From assembly GCF_005887635.2 (NCBI RefSeq), contig NZ_CP040818.1:1890501-1954500 (forward strand): a stretch of DNA of 64,000 nt. The letters are read 5' to 3'. The notes below the pieces were generated by a model. It was not told the origin of the DNA, searched no databases, and saw only the letters and a list, made by a program, of their open reading frames with translations. The DNA comes from Paroceanicella profunda. Lineage in GTDB: Bacteria; Pseudomonadota; Alphaproteobacteria; Rhodobacterales; Rhodobacteraceae. Shown one piece after another: positions 25,682 to 35,418 of the stretch. The stretch's first letter is position 1. The number at the start of each line of letters is the position of its first letter. A program made the position numbers and the translations under genes.

Positions 25682-25902
25682 GACACCATCTTTAGCTCTT
25701 CCCCGCCGATTCCGCGAGAGCGAGATTTGCGGGCCCCCGCCCGGCCGGGCGCCCGGCCCGCCGCCCTGCCCCGAGCGGCCGCCCGGCCGCGAGACGAGGG
25801 CGCGAGCGGCCCGGCCAGGGCCGCTCTCCGCCGGATCACCCCCGCTTGCAGCCCGCGACCCGCTTCGCTACCGTCGCGGCGCAGCCAAGGGGGAGACGGG
25901 AC

Positions 25903-27237
25903 ATGGACAAGACACTGACGGGCGCGACCGCCTGCGATCTGGGCCGGGGAATCGGCGCGGGCGAGATCGATCCGGAGGCGCTCACCGAGCATTTCCTCTC
26001 CGCCATCTCCGCCCACCCGGAAGCCGGGCGCATCTATGCCCGCACCACGCCGGACCGCGCCCGCGCCGAGGCCGCCGCCGCTGCCCGGAGGGCCCGGGAC
26101 GGGCTGCGCCGCGGCCCGCTCGACGGGGTGCCGATCTCCTGGAAGGACCTGTTCGACACCGCGGGCACCGCCACGGAAGCCGGCTCCGCACTGCTGGCCG
26201 GGCGCACCCCGTCGCGCGATGCGCGGGTTCTGGAGCGCGCCACCCGCGCCGGCCTCGTCTGCCTGGGCAAGACCCACATGTCCGAGCTTGCCTTCTCCGG
26301 CATCGGGATCAACCCGGTCACCGCCACCTCGCCGAACGTGAACGACCCCGACCGGGTGCCCGGCGGCTCCTCCTCCGGCGCGGCGGCCTCCGTGGCCTTC
26401 GGTCTCGCACCGGCCGGCATCGGCTCGGACACCGGCGGCTCGGTGCGCGTGCCCGCGGCCTGGAACGATCTCGTGGGCTTCAAGACCACGCATGGCTGGC
26501 TGCCGCTGGACGGGGTCGTGCCGCTTGCCGCCGGGTTCGACACCGTGGGCCCGCTGTGCCGCTCCGTCGAGGATGCCGCGGCCCTTGCCTTCACCATGGC
26601 GGGCGCGCCGATCCCCGACCTCGCCGGCAGCCGGCCGGACCGCCTCCGCCTGCTGGTGCTGGAGACCGTCGCCCTGGATGATCTCCGCCCCGAGCCGCAG
26701 GAAGGGTTCGAGCGCGCCGTCTCCCGGCTGGCGGAGGCCGGGGCCGGCATCACCCGCGCCCCGGTGCCCTGCCTCGCCGATGCGATGGGCCTCTCGGCGA
26801 CGCTGTTCGCGGGCGAGGCCTGGGCGGAATGGGGCGAGACCATCGAGGCCAACCCCGACGTGATGTTCGATCAGGTGCGCGAGCGCTTCCGCACCGGCCG
26901 CGATGTCTCCGCCGCGCGCTGGCTGCGCGACCGCGCCAGGATGCGCGCCCTGCGCGGCGCCTGGACCGCGGCCGTGGGCGCCTACGACGCCGTTCTGGTC
27001 CCCAGCTCGCCGATCCTGCCGCCGCTCACCGAGCGGATGATGCAGGACCAGGAGTATTACGTGCGCGAGAACCTGCTGGCCCTGCGCAACACCCGCATCG
27101 GCAACCTGATGGATTCCTGCGGCGTGACCCTGCCCACCGGCGTGCCCTCCTGCGGCATCACCGCGCTCGGCCTCGCCGGGCAGGACCGCGCCATCCTGCG
27201 CGTGGCCGCCGCGATGGAGGCCGTGCTCGCCGCCTGA
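25903..27237 (+). CDS. Amidase (amidase signature family)
   Basis: This 444-aa amidase-signature hydrolase shows the Ser-cisSer-Lys triad: the lysine in PISWKDLFDTAG, and the serines in GGSSSGAAASVAFG and GSDTGGSVRVPAAW. It hydrolyses an amide to acid and ammonia. The amide is unknown, and GatA is unlikely because gatB and gatC are absent. A GGGAG precedes ATG 25903. It is divergent from mutL and followed after 272 bp by an alpha/beta hydrolase gene in the same direction. Confidence 0.9.
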   Translation: MDKTLTGATACDLGRGIGAGEIDPEALTEHFLSAISAHPEAGRIYARTTPDRARAEAAAAARRARDGLRRGPLDGVPISWKDLFDTAGTATEAGSALLAGRTPSRDARVLERATRAGLVCLGKTHMSELAFSGIGINPVTATSPNVNDPDRVPGGSSSGAAASVAFGLAPAGIGSDTGGSVRVPAAWNDLVGFKTTHGWLPLDGVVPLAAGFDTVGPLCRSVEDAAALAFTMAGAPIPDLAGSRPDRLRLLVLETVALDDLRPEPQEGFERAVSRLAEAGAGITRAPVPCLADAMGLSATLFAGEAWAEWGETIEANPDVMFDQVRERFRTGRDVSAARWLRDRARMRALRGAWTAAVGAYDAVLVPSSPILPPLTERMMQDQEYYVRENLLALRNTRIGNLMDSCGVTLPTGVPSCGITALGLAGQDRAILRVAAAMEAVLAA

Positions 27238-27509
27238 CCCGGGAGGGGCGCCCGCGCCCGCCCCGGGACATCCCGCGTGGCAGACAGGCGCCGCCGGCCC
27301 TTGACCCGGAGGCGCCCGTGCGGCTGATGTGGGCCGGTCTGGCCCGGAGAGGATCATGGACCCGAAACCCAGCCGCAGCGGCGCAGGGGGCACCGACGCC
27401 CGGTCCGACAGCGGGCCTGGCCTGCCCCGGCCGTCCTTCACGGCGCGCGCCGCGCCCCGCCGCACTCCGGATCGGCCCCGCCCCGCACGGCGCGGAGCGG
27501 GGTGAGCGC

Positions 27510-28418
27510 ATGGCCGGGTTCACCGACATCGGCGCCTCCCCCTTTCTGGACGGTTTTGCGCTGCGCGATTTCCGCCCCGACGACGGTCCACGCATCCGCT
27601 TCGCCATCGCCGGGCAGGGAAAGCCGCTGCTCCTGCTCCACGGGCATCCGCAAACCCACGTGACCTGGCGCAAGGTCGCGCCGGCGCTGGCGCGGGACTT
27701 CACGGTGATCGCGCCTGACCTGCGCGGCTACGGCGACAGCGAGAAGCCCGGGGGCGGGCCCGCCCATATTGCCTATTCGAAGCGCGAGATGGCGCGCGAC
27801 CCGCTGGCGCTGATGACCGCGCTCGGCCACCCGCGCTTCGCGGTTGCGGGGCATGACCGGGGCGGGCGGGTTGCGCATCGGCTGGCGCTCGATCACCCGG
27901 ATGCGGTGGCGCGCATGGCGCTGCTCGACATCGCGCCCACGGCGACGATGTACGCGCGCACCGACAAGGCCTTCGCGACCCGCTACTTCTGGTGGTTCTT
28001 CCTCATCCAGCCCTTCCCGCTGCCCGAAACGATGATCGGCGCGGACCCGGCCTTCTTCCTGCGCCGCCACATCGAGGGACAGACCAGGGTCCCGGGGGCC
28101 ACCGAGCCCGCGGCCTTCGAGGAATACCTGCGCTGCTACATGGACCCGGCCACGCGCCACGCGATCTGCGAGGATTACCGCGCCGCGGCCGGCGTGGACC
28201 TCGAGCATGATGCCAGCGATGCCGACACGCGCATCCGGGCGCCCGTGCACGCGCTCTGGGGCGCGCAGGGCACGGTCGGCCAGCTCTACGACGTGCTGGC
28301 AACCTGGCGCGAGAAGGCCGTCACGGTCACCGGGCGGGCGCTCGACTGCGGGCACACGCTGCAGGAGGAACGCCCCGAGGCGCTGCTGGAGGAGTTCCGC
28401 CGCTTCTTCGGCGCCTGA
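27510..28418 (+). CDS. Alpha/beta hydrolase, haloacetate dehalogenase-like
   Basis: This 302-aa enzyme carries most catalytic residues of fluoroacetate dehalogenases: oxyanion region HGHPQTHVTWRKVAP, nucleophile and carboxylate-binding Args in GHDRGGRVAHR, the later LLDIAP aspartate and the catalytic His in CGHTLQEERP. The halide-pocket His-Trp of characterised enzymes reads Trp-Trp here (RYFWWFFLIQ), so dehalogenation is uncertain and ester or epoxide hydrolysis is possible. GGGGTGAG lies just before the ATG. The family name is by motif match only. Confidence 0.83.
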   Translation: MAGFTDIGASPFLDGFALRDFRPDDGPRIRFAIAGQGKPLLLLHGHPQTHVTWRKVAPALARDFTVIAPDLRGYGDSEKPGGGPAHIAYSKREMARDPLALMTALGHPRFAVAGHDRGGRVAHRLALDHPDAVARMALLDIAPTATMYARTDKAFATRYFWWFFLIQPFPLPETMIGADPAFFLRRHIEGQTRVPGATEPAAFEEYLRCYMDPATRHAICEDYRAAAGVDLEHDASDADTRIRAPVHALWGAQGTVGQLYDVLATWREKAVTVTGRALDCGHTLQEERPEALLEEFRRFFGA

Positions 28419-29067
28419 CCTCGGGCACCCCGTACCGGCGGGACCCCACGTGGCGCCTCACCGCGCGCCGCACCGGCCGGGCCCTGCATGGCACCTGACC
28501 CCGCGCGCCGCACTGGTCGGGCCCTGCGTGGCGCCCGACTTCGTGCCCCATACCGGCCGGGCCGCGCAGGACGTCCGACTTCGCGCCCCGCACCGGTCGG
28601 GCTGCGCACAGCCCCTCACCGCGTGCGCCGCACCTGCCGGGCCCTGCGTGGAGGCTGACGCTGCGCGCCGCACCGGCCGGGCCCTGCGTGGAGGCTGACG
28701 CTGCGCTCCGCTCCGGCCGGGCCCCGCTTGGTGCCCGATCCTGCGCGCCGCACCGGCCGCACCGCGTGTGGTGCCGGGCCCTGCACATCCCACTGGCCGG
28801 GCCGCGTGTCGACTTCTCGAACCGCGGGCAGGGCTTCATGGAACAGGCCGCGCGGCAAGCGCCTGCGCGCGGCTTCCGCCACGGAGCGCAACAGGCCGGA
28901 TGCCGGCCCGGCTGCGGCCGGGGAGGTTGGCCGAGGGGGCCCGGGCCCTCCCGGCCACGGCCGCGCCACCCGCGATCTCGTGCGCCGGAACGGTTGCACC
29001 CGGCCCGTGTCGACCGTAGGCCTAGGGAGCATGCCGCCGGTCATCCGCAGTTCAGCAAGGAATCCCG
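28419..29067. other. Gene-free gap with 40-bp array
   Basis: The 40-bp array fills the first 390 bp. The rest (28811-29067) is unique GC-rich sequence leading to the chaC-like gene. No gene is supported. Confidence 0.6.
28440..28810. repeat. 40-bp tandem array, about nine copies
   Basis: The landmark GCCGCACCGGCCGGGCC recurs with substitutions near 28467, 28507, 28547, 28587, 28627, 28667, 28707, 28747 and 28787, an exact 40-bp step with no indels. The copies differ from one another by several substitutions, and there are no unique spacers. Confidence 0.88.
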
Positions 29068-29829
29068 ATGCCCTTCGCCCCCGATGCCTTCCGCCATCAC
29101 CCCGGCCTCGCGGGCAAGATCCGTGACCCGGAGGCAAGCTTCTTCCGCGACCTGGACCTTGCCGAGGTCGACCGGATCTGGGCCGAGAGCGGCATGCGTG
29201 CCAACACGCGCTACAGCGACGCGCTCCGCGAGGAGATGCGCCGCGAGACGCTGGCGCCGTGGCAGGGGGAGGACATCTGGGTCTTCGCCTACGGCTCCCT
29301 CATGTGGGACCCGGCGGTCTATTTCGCCGAGGTGCGCCGGGCACGCCTGCCGGGGTATCGGCGCAGCTTCTGCCTGGTGGACCGGTCGGGAGCGCGCGGG
29401 ACGGCCGAGGCGCCCGGCCTGATGGCGGCGCTGGACATCGGACCGGCCTGCGACGGGCTGGTGTTCCGTCTCGCCGCCGACACCGCCGACCGCGAGTCCG
29501 AGGTGATCTGGCGGCGCGAGATGATGGCGCCGTGCTACAGGGCGGTCTTCGCGCCGGTGGAAACCTCCCACGGCCCCGTCGAGGCGCTGTGTTTCGTGGC
29601 GGACCCGGAGGCCGCCATGATCGACACGGGAATCAGCCACGCGGACCAGGTCCGGTATCTCGCCACCGGCGTCGGGCGGCTGGGAACCAGCCGCGAATAC
29701 CTGGAGAACGTCATCCTGGGGTGCCGGGAACTCCGGATCGAGGATCCGGACCTCGACGCCCTGCTCGCGGCGGTGGATGCCTGGCCCGGGCCGGGCACCG
29801 TATCGGGAGAGCTGGTGAGGGAGGGCTGA
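29068..29829 (+). CDS. Gamma-glutamylcyclotransferase, ChaC family
   Basis: This 253-aa ChaC-like enzyme would release 5-oxoproline from glutathione. The glutathione-binding loop is FAYGSLMWDP near residue 73. Further family features are PGYRRSFCLVD, the acidic MAALD segment, WRREMM and the C-terminal GTSREYLENV, where homologues have GxxxDYL-type sequence. It has an N-terminal extension of about 70 residues compared with minimal cyclotransferases, as bacterial ChaC proteins often do. It stands between two gene-free stretches. Confidence 0.9.
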   Translation: MPFAPDAFRHHPGLAGKIRDPEASFFRDLDLAEVDRIWAESGMRANTRYSDALREEMRRETLAPWQGEDIWVFAYGSLMWDPAVYFAEVRRARLPGYRRSFCLVDRSGARGTAEAPGLMAALDIGPACDGLVFRLAADTADRESEVIWRREMMAPCYRAVFAPVETSHGPVEALCFVADPEAAMIDTGISHADQVRYLATGVGRLGTSREYLENVILGCRELRIEDPDLDALLAAVDAWPGPGTVSGELVREG

Positions 29830-30292
29830 ACGCCACCGTGGCGGGACCTCGCGGCCTCCGCGGCGCGGGCCTGCCGGCCCGGGAAGCCTCGCGCCGCTTG
29901 CGGCTTTCGCCGGGTCCGCCCCGATCCGATCCGGACCCGGATCTGCGCGGCGGCCCGGGCAGGGCCGGACAAACCCCCTCTTCCGGCGCGCCGAGGGCCA
30001 GGCGCCACGGGCGAGGAGCCGTCGCTGCCGCTGCAACCCGTCGGCCGCATCGCCCGGGCCGGGCCCGGATGGCGCCCGGGCAGACGCGCCGGAGGGACTG
30101 CGCGCGTTCCTGCCCCTCGGGCGGGTGGGCCCGCCCTTCTCCGAATCGCTTGGCTCTCGCGGAGGCGCTCCGGCGCGTGCGGTCACCCCGGCGCCGGGAC
30201 GCGGCGCGCCCCGGGCGCTCCCGCCGGCACGGCCGTGCGCGGCGCACCCGCGGTCAGGACGCCTGATCTCATAACGATTTCATGGGGGTGAC
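29830..30292. other. Gene-free interval before tRNA-Thr
   Basis: This is unique GC-rich sequence. A GGGCGGG-TGGG-CCCGCCC hairpin at 30119-30136 is the only structure I note. Long Arg-rich frames are shadows. Confidence 0.45.
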
Positions 30293-30367
<75 letters not shown>

Positions 30368-30450
30368 GTCGGGGGGCCTTTTAGCCGATCGGGCGGGGAG
30401 TGCAAGCCTAAATCTGGACCCGCTGTCAGGGTTGCGCTAAAAGCCCTGTC

Positions 30451-30633
30451 ATGTCGGAGGATGGGAACAGCAAGGCCGGTGCCGGCGCGGGCGGCAAGCG
30501 CGCCCGGGAGGGCGGTGCGGCCAGTCGCGAGGAGCGGTTGGCGGCCGCGCTCAGGGCGAATCTGCAACGCCGCAAGGCACAGGGCCGGGCGCGTGCGGCC
30601 TCCGACGATTCCGAGGCAGACGAAGAGACCTGA
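30451..30633 (+). CDS. Small basic/acidic hypothetical protein upstream of murA
   Basis: This 60-aa product has a Gly/Ala/Lys-rich start, a helical REERLAAALRANLQRRKAQGRARAA core and an acidic tail SDDSEADEET. I remember similar small proteins with an L+ALKANLxRRKAQ core just before murA in Rhodobacterales, which favours it being real. Function is unknown. It is 30 bp upstream of murA in the same direction. The ribosome-binding site is weak. Confidence 0.65.
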   Translation: MSEDGNSKAGAGAGGKRAREGGAASREERLAAALRANLQRRKAQGRARAASDDSEADEET

Positions 30634-30663
30634 ACACGGGTCCGGACGAGAGGCAGGCCAGAC

Positions 30664-31929
<1,266 letters not shown>

Positions 31930-31937
31930 GAACGGCG

Positions 31938-32417
31938 ATGAGCGGTGACGCACGGTTCGAGGATGCGGGCGAGGGCCCCCTGCGGCTGAAGGCGGAAACG
32001 GCCGAGGACCTCACGGTGATCTCGGCGCTGGTCCAGGACGCGGTGACCACGGTGGGCGATGTCGCTTTCGCGCAGCGTCACCACCGGCTGGCGCTGCTGG
32101 TGAACCGGTTCCGCTGGGAGGACAGGGTGGCCGCGGAACGCGCCGGCCGTGCCTACGAGCGGGTGCGCAGCCTGCTGGTGGTCGAATCGGCGCTCTCGGT
32201 GCGCTCGAACGGGCTGGACCGGAGCGCGAAGGACACCGTGCTCTCCGTGCTCTCCCTGGCCTTCGAGCCGGCGGAGGAGGGGGCGGGCACGCTCACCCTC
32301 CTGCTGGCGGGAGACGGGGAGATCGCGGTGACGGTCGAATGCCTGGACGTGAGCCTCACCGACGTCACCCGGCCCTACGTGGCCCCCTCCGGCAAGGCGC
32401 CGGGCCACGGGGACTGA
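31938..32417 (+). CDS. DUF2948 family protein
   Basis: This 159-aa protein matches DUF2948 from memory: LKAETAEDLTVISALVQDAV near the start, FRWEDRV and a strongly predicted alpha/beta core ending VECLDVSLTDVTRPY. Function is unknown. It lies between murA and hisD, where this family usually occurs in Rhodobacterales, and is 8 bp after murA, so probably co-transcribed. Here an unusual 775-bp gap separates it from hisD. Confidence 0.9.
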   Translation: MSGDARFEDAGEGPLRLKAETAEDLTVISALVQDAVTTVGDVAFAQRHHRLALLVNRFRWEDRVAAERAGRAYERVRSLLVVESALSVRSNGLDRSAKDTVLSVLSLAFEPAEEGAGTLTLLLAGDGEIAVTVECLDVSLTDVTRPYVAPSGKAPGHGD

Positions 32418-32553
32418 CCCGGCCCTCGCGACCGGCCGCGCCGGAGCGGCTGCCACGCGAAGCGGCGGCCGGGGTGCCCGCGGTTCGGGCCCCGGCCGGG
32501 CGAGCCGGACCGAGACGGTCCGACGGATCCCGCGCCGCCGCCCATGCACGCGC

Positions 32554-32860
32554 CCGCGACCGGACACCCTTGCCCGCCGCCCGCGACCGGGATACCTGCG
32601 ACCAGCCACCCGTGCCCGCCGCCTGGGGCGGGGAAACCTGTGACTGGTCACTCTTGGCCGCCGCCCACAGTCCGCGACCGGGAGACCTGTGATCGGTCAC
32701 TCCAGCCTGTCGCCTGCGACGGGGAACCCTGTGACCGGTCACCCGTACCCGCCGCCCACAGTCCGCGACCGGGATACCTGTGATCGGTCACCCCTGCCTG
32801 CCGCCCGCTGCCCACGACCCGGAAACCCGCGACCGACCGGACCTGCCTGCCGCCCGGTTC
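32554..32860. repeat. 42/49-bp array with palindromic GTGACCGGTCAC cores
   Basis: Seven degenerate units begin CGCGACCGGGA, pass through a palindromic core and end in a GCCCGCCGCC-type segment. The core is GTGACTGGTCAC (32640), GTGATCGGTCAC (32689), GTGACCGGTCAC (32731, perfect palindrome) and GTGATCGGTCAC (32780), so steps are 49, 42 and 49 bp. The 7-bp difference is a CCACAGT segment present in alternate units. The outer units have decayed cores. Confidence 0.8.
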
Positions 32861-32985
32861 TCCCGTTCGGCGGCTTGCACGGAGAGACCGTCCTCCGGTC
32901 CCGCTGCCCGGGCCGGCCACCGGGCTTTGCCGGCCGGGCCTCCTGCCTGCCCTCGCCGCCCGGACCCGGCCGGGGGAGCGGCTCG

Positions 32986-33002
32986 GGGGGCATCGAGCCC
33001 CC
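32986..33002. repeat. Copy of the GGGGGC-ATCGA-GCCCCC hairpin
   Basis: This is a perfect 6-bp core with an ATCGA loop, extended on both sides by imperfectly paired AGCGGC/GCCGCT flanks. It lies 570 bp after the DUF2948 stop, so it is not an adjacent terminator. Confidence 0.6.
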
Positions 33003-33162
33003 GCTCGCCGCTGGCCGCAGGCACGGCCGGTTCCGCGGGGGCCGGAGGGACCGCGAGGTCCCGACGCCGGGCCGGAGGCGGGGGGCCTGCCCCTCTCCGA
33101 CGGACCGGCACCCCGGCCGGGGCCCGCGCGCCGCTTGAGCCGCGCCGGCGGGCAGGGTAAAG

Positions 33163-33182
33163 CGGGTCAGTGCCCTGACCCG
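33163..33182 (+). promoter_or_regulatory. Hairpin in the hisD translation-initiation region
   Basis: CGGGTCAG and CTGACCCG form a perfect 8-bp stem around TGCC, ending 10 bp before the hisD ATG where the ribosome-binding site should be. No strong Shine-Dalgarno is visible. It may be a protein operator or modulate translation. Confidence 0.45.
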
Positions 33183-33192
33183 AAAGTTCCAG

Positions 33193-34506
33193 ATGCCGAC
33201 CTTCCTCGACACCTCCGCCGATGATTTCCCCACCCGGTTCCGGGAGTTCCTCGCCACCCGGCGGGACGTGGAGGACGACGCGGACGCCGCCGTCGCCGGC
33301 ATCCTCGCCGATGTCGCGACCCGGGGCGACGCGGCCGTCATCGAGTACACGGCCAGGTGGGACCGGCTCACCCTCACGCCGGAGAGCCTCGCCTTCACGG
33401 CCGCCGAAATCGACGCCGCCATCGCCGAGGTGCCCGCCGCGGAGGTCGAGGCGCTGGCCCTCGCCGCCGCGCGCATCCGCGCCTACCACGAGCGGCAGCT
33501 GCCCGAGGACCTGCGCTGGACGGACCCGGCCGGTGCCGAGCTGGGCTGGCGCTGGACCCCGGTTTCGGCCGCGGGGCTCTACGTGCCGGGCGGGCTCGCC
33601 TCCTACCCGTCCTCGGTGCTGATGAACGCCATCCCCGCCCGGGTGGCGGGCGTGGAGCGGCTGGTGATCTGCGCGCCCACGCCGGACGGGAAGGCCAACC
33701 CGCTGGTGCTGCTGGCCGCGCGCCTCGCCGGGGTCGACACCGTCTACCGCATCGGCGGGGCGCAGGCGATCGCCGCGCTGGCCTACGGCACGCGGAGCAT
33801 CGCCGCGGTGGACAAGATCACCGGCCCGGGCAACGCCTTCGTCGCCGCCGCCAAGCGCCGGGTGTTCGGCCGGGTGGGCATCGACATGATCGCCGGCCCC
33901 TCGGAGATCCTCGTCATCGCCGATGGCGACACCGACCCGGACTGGGTGGCCCTCGACCTTCTGTCGCAGGCCGAACACGACGAAAGCGCCCAGGCCATCC
34001 TCGTCACCCCGGACAGGGGCTTCGCCACCGCGGTTGCCGCGGCGGTGGAGCGGCGGCTGGAGACACTGGAGCGCCGCGCCATCGCCGGCGCCTCCTGGCG
34101 CGACTTCGGCGCCATCATCACCGTGGCGGACCTCGCGGAGGCCGCCGCCATCTCCGACCGCATCGCCCCCGAGCACCTGGAGATCTGCACCGCGGACCCG
34201 GACGCGGTGGCCGCCACCATCCGCCACGCCGGCGCGATCTTCCTCGGCGCCTGGACGCCGGAGGCGATCGGAGACTATGTCGGCGGGCCCAACCACGTGC
34301 TGCCCACCTCCGGCTCGGCCCGCTTCTCCTCCGGCCTCTCGGTGCTCGACTTCATGAAGCGCACCACGCTGGCGCGGATGACGCCCGGCGCCCTCGCCGC
34401 CATCGGCCCCGCGGCCGAGACCCTCGCCACCTCCGAAAGCCTGCAGGCGCACGGGCTGTCCGTGCGGGCCCGGCTCGACCGGCTGAACCGGGAACCCGCC
34501 CCATGA
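33193..34506 (+). CDS. hisD: Histidinol dehydrogenase
   Basis: This 437-aa NAD- and zinc-dependent enzyme oxidises L-histidinol to histidine, the last two steps of histidine synthesis. It shows the typical YVPGGLASYPSSVLMN, VYRIGGAQAIAALAYGT, the signature region DKITGPGNAFVAAAKR with GIDMIAGPSEI, QAEHDESAQAIL and a late GPNHVLPTSGSARF. Length is normal. Its stop overlaps the UPF0262 start (ATGA). The other his genes are not in the window. Confidence 0.98.
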   Translation: MPTFLDTSADDFPTRFREFLATRRDVEDDADAAVAGILADVATRGDAAVIEYTARWDRLTLTPESLAFTAAEIDAAIAEVPAAEVEALALAAARIRAYHERQLPEDLRWTDPAGAELGWRWTPVSAAGLYVPGGLASYPSSVLMNAIPARVAGVERLVICAPTPDGKANPLVLLAARLAGVDTVYRIGGAQAIAALAYGTRSIAAVDKITGPGNAFVAAAKRRVFGRVGIDMIAGPSEILVIADGDTDPDWVALDLLSQAEHDESAQAILVTPDRGFATAVAAAVERRLETLERRAIAGASWRDFGAIITVADLAEAAAISDRIAPEHLEICTADPDAVAATIRHAGAIFLGAWTPEAIGDYVGGPNHVLPTSGSARFSSGLSVLDFMKRTTLARMTPGALAAIGPAAETLATSESLQAHGLSVRARLDRLNREPAP

Positions 34507-34973
34507 GTGACCGCCTCATAGACATCGTGCTCGACGACACCGGCCTGTCGCTGCCCTCACCGGAAGTGGAGCAGGAGCGGCGCGTCGCGATCTACGACCT
34601 GCTGGAGGACAACACCTTCATCCTGCCGGGCGACGAGGGCCACGGCCCCTACCGCCTGCGCCTGGCGGTGCGCGAGCGCCGGCTGGTGTTCGAGATCGAG
34701 ACCGAGGACGGCAGCCGCCTGGGGGAGTTCCACCTCTCCCTCAGCCCGTTCCGGCAGGTGATCAAGGACTACTTCCAGATCTGCGAAAGCTATTTCGACG
34801 CGGTCAAGCGCCTGCCCGCGGCGCAGATCGAGGCGATCGACATGGGCCGGCGCGGCATCCACAACGAGGGCTCGCAGATCCTGATGGAGCGCCTCGAGGG
34901 CAAGGTGGGCACCGACATGCCCACGGCGCGCCGGCTCTTCACCCTGATCTGCGTCCTCCACTACAAGGGCTGA
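34503..34973 (+). CDS. UPF0262 family protein
   Basis: This 156-aa protein of unknown function has the family pattern VEQERRVAIYDLLEDN, LSLSPFRQVIKDYFQICESYFDAV, RRGIHNEGSQIL and a closing LFTLICVLHY. The Met start overlaps the hisD stop by 4 bp, so it is translationally coupled to hisD. It is followed after 4 bp by the phosphatase gene. This hisD-UPF0262 pairing is, from memory, conserved in Rhodobacterales. Confidence 0.92.
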   Translation: MSDRLIDIVLDDTGLSLPSPEVEQERRVAIYDLLEDNTFILPGDEGHGPYRLRLAVRERRLVFEIETEDGSRLGEFHLSLSPFRQVIKDYFQICESYFDAVKRLPAAQIEAIDMGRRGIHNEGSQILMERLEGKVGTDMPTARRLFTLICVLHYKG

Positions 34974-34977
34974 GCCG

Positions 34978-35418
34978 ATGGCGCCGCGGCCCCACTCGGT
35001 GCTCTTCTGCTGCGATTACAATGCCGTCCGCTCGCCGCTGGCCGAGGGCATCATGAAGAGCCTCTACGGCCGCGAGATCTACGTGCAGTCGGCGGGGGTG
35101 AAACACGACATCGAGGTGGACGGCTTCGCGGTCACCGTGGCCTCCGAACTGGGCATCACCCTGGAGAAGCACCGGGCGCGCAGCTTCGACGAGATGCAGG
35201 AATGGGGCGACGACCTGGGCGGCTACGACCTCATCGTCGCCCTCTCGCCCGCGGCCCAGCGGCACGCGCAGGAACTCACCCGCTACAACGCCGTGGAGGT
35301 GGAGTTCTGGCCGGTGCTGGACCCGACGGGGCTGGGCGAGAACCGCGAGGACAAGCTCTCCGCCTATCGCCAGACCCGCGACCAGATCCTCCAGCACATC
35401 CGCGACCGCTTCGGCTGA
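34978..35418 (+). CDS. Low-molecular-weight protein-tyrosine-phosphatase-like protein
   Basis: This 146-aa protein carries the P-loop CDYNAVRS (C-x5-R) at the N-terminus and the general-acid region VLDPTG near residue 113. It therefore looks like a low-molecular-weight phosphatase or arsenate-reductase relative (ArsC/LMWP fold). The Asn in the loop and the CC start (FCCDYNAVRSPLAE) are as in the copies linked to hisD. The physiological target is unknown. It is the last gene of the hisD run. Confidence 0.88.
   Translation: MAPRPHSVLFCCDYNAVRSPLAEGIMKSLYGREIYVQSAGVKHDIEVDGFAVTVASELGITLEKHRARSFDEMQEWGDDLGGYDLIVALSPAAQRHAQELTRYNAVEVEFWPVLDPTGLGENREDKLSAYRQTRDQILQHIRDRFG

Larger units (their letters stand above)
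32418..33192. other. Repeat-filled gap splitting the murA-hisD run
   Basis: This gap contains a 42/49-bp array with palindromic cores, a GGGGGC-ATCGA-GCCCCC hairpin and a hairpin just before hisD. I see no gene in it. Confidence 0.65.

Noticed and set aside
28440..28810. CRISPR array for the 40-bp or 29-bp repeats
   Set aside because: Repeats are head-to-tail with no unique spacers of constant length, units are not conserved, and no cas gene is present.
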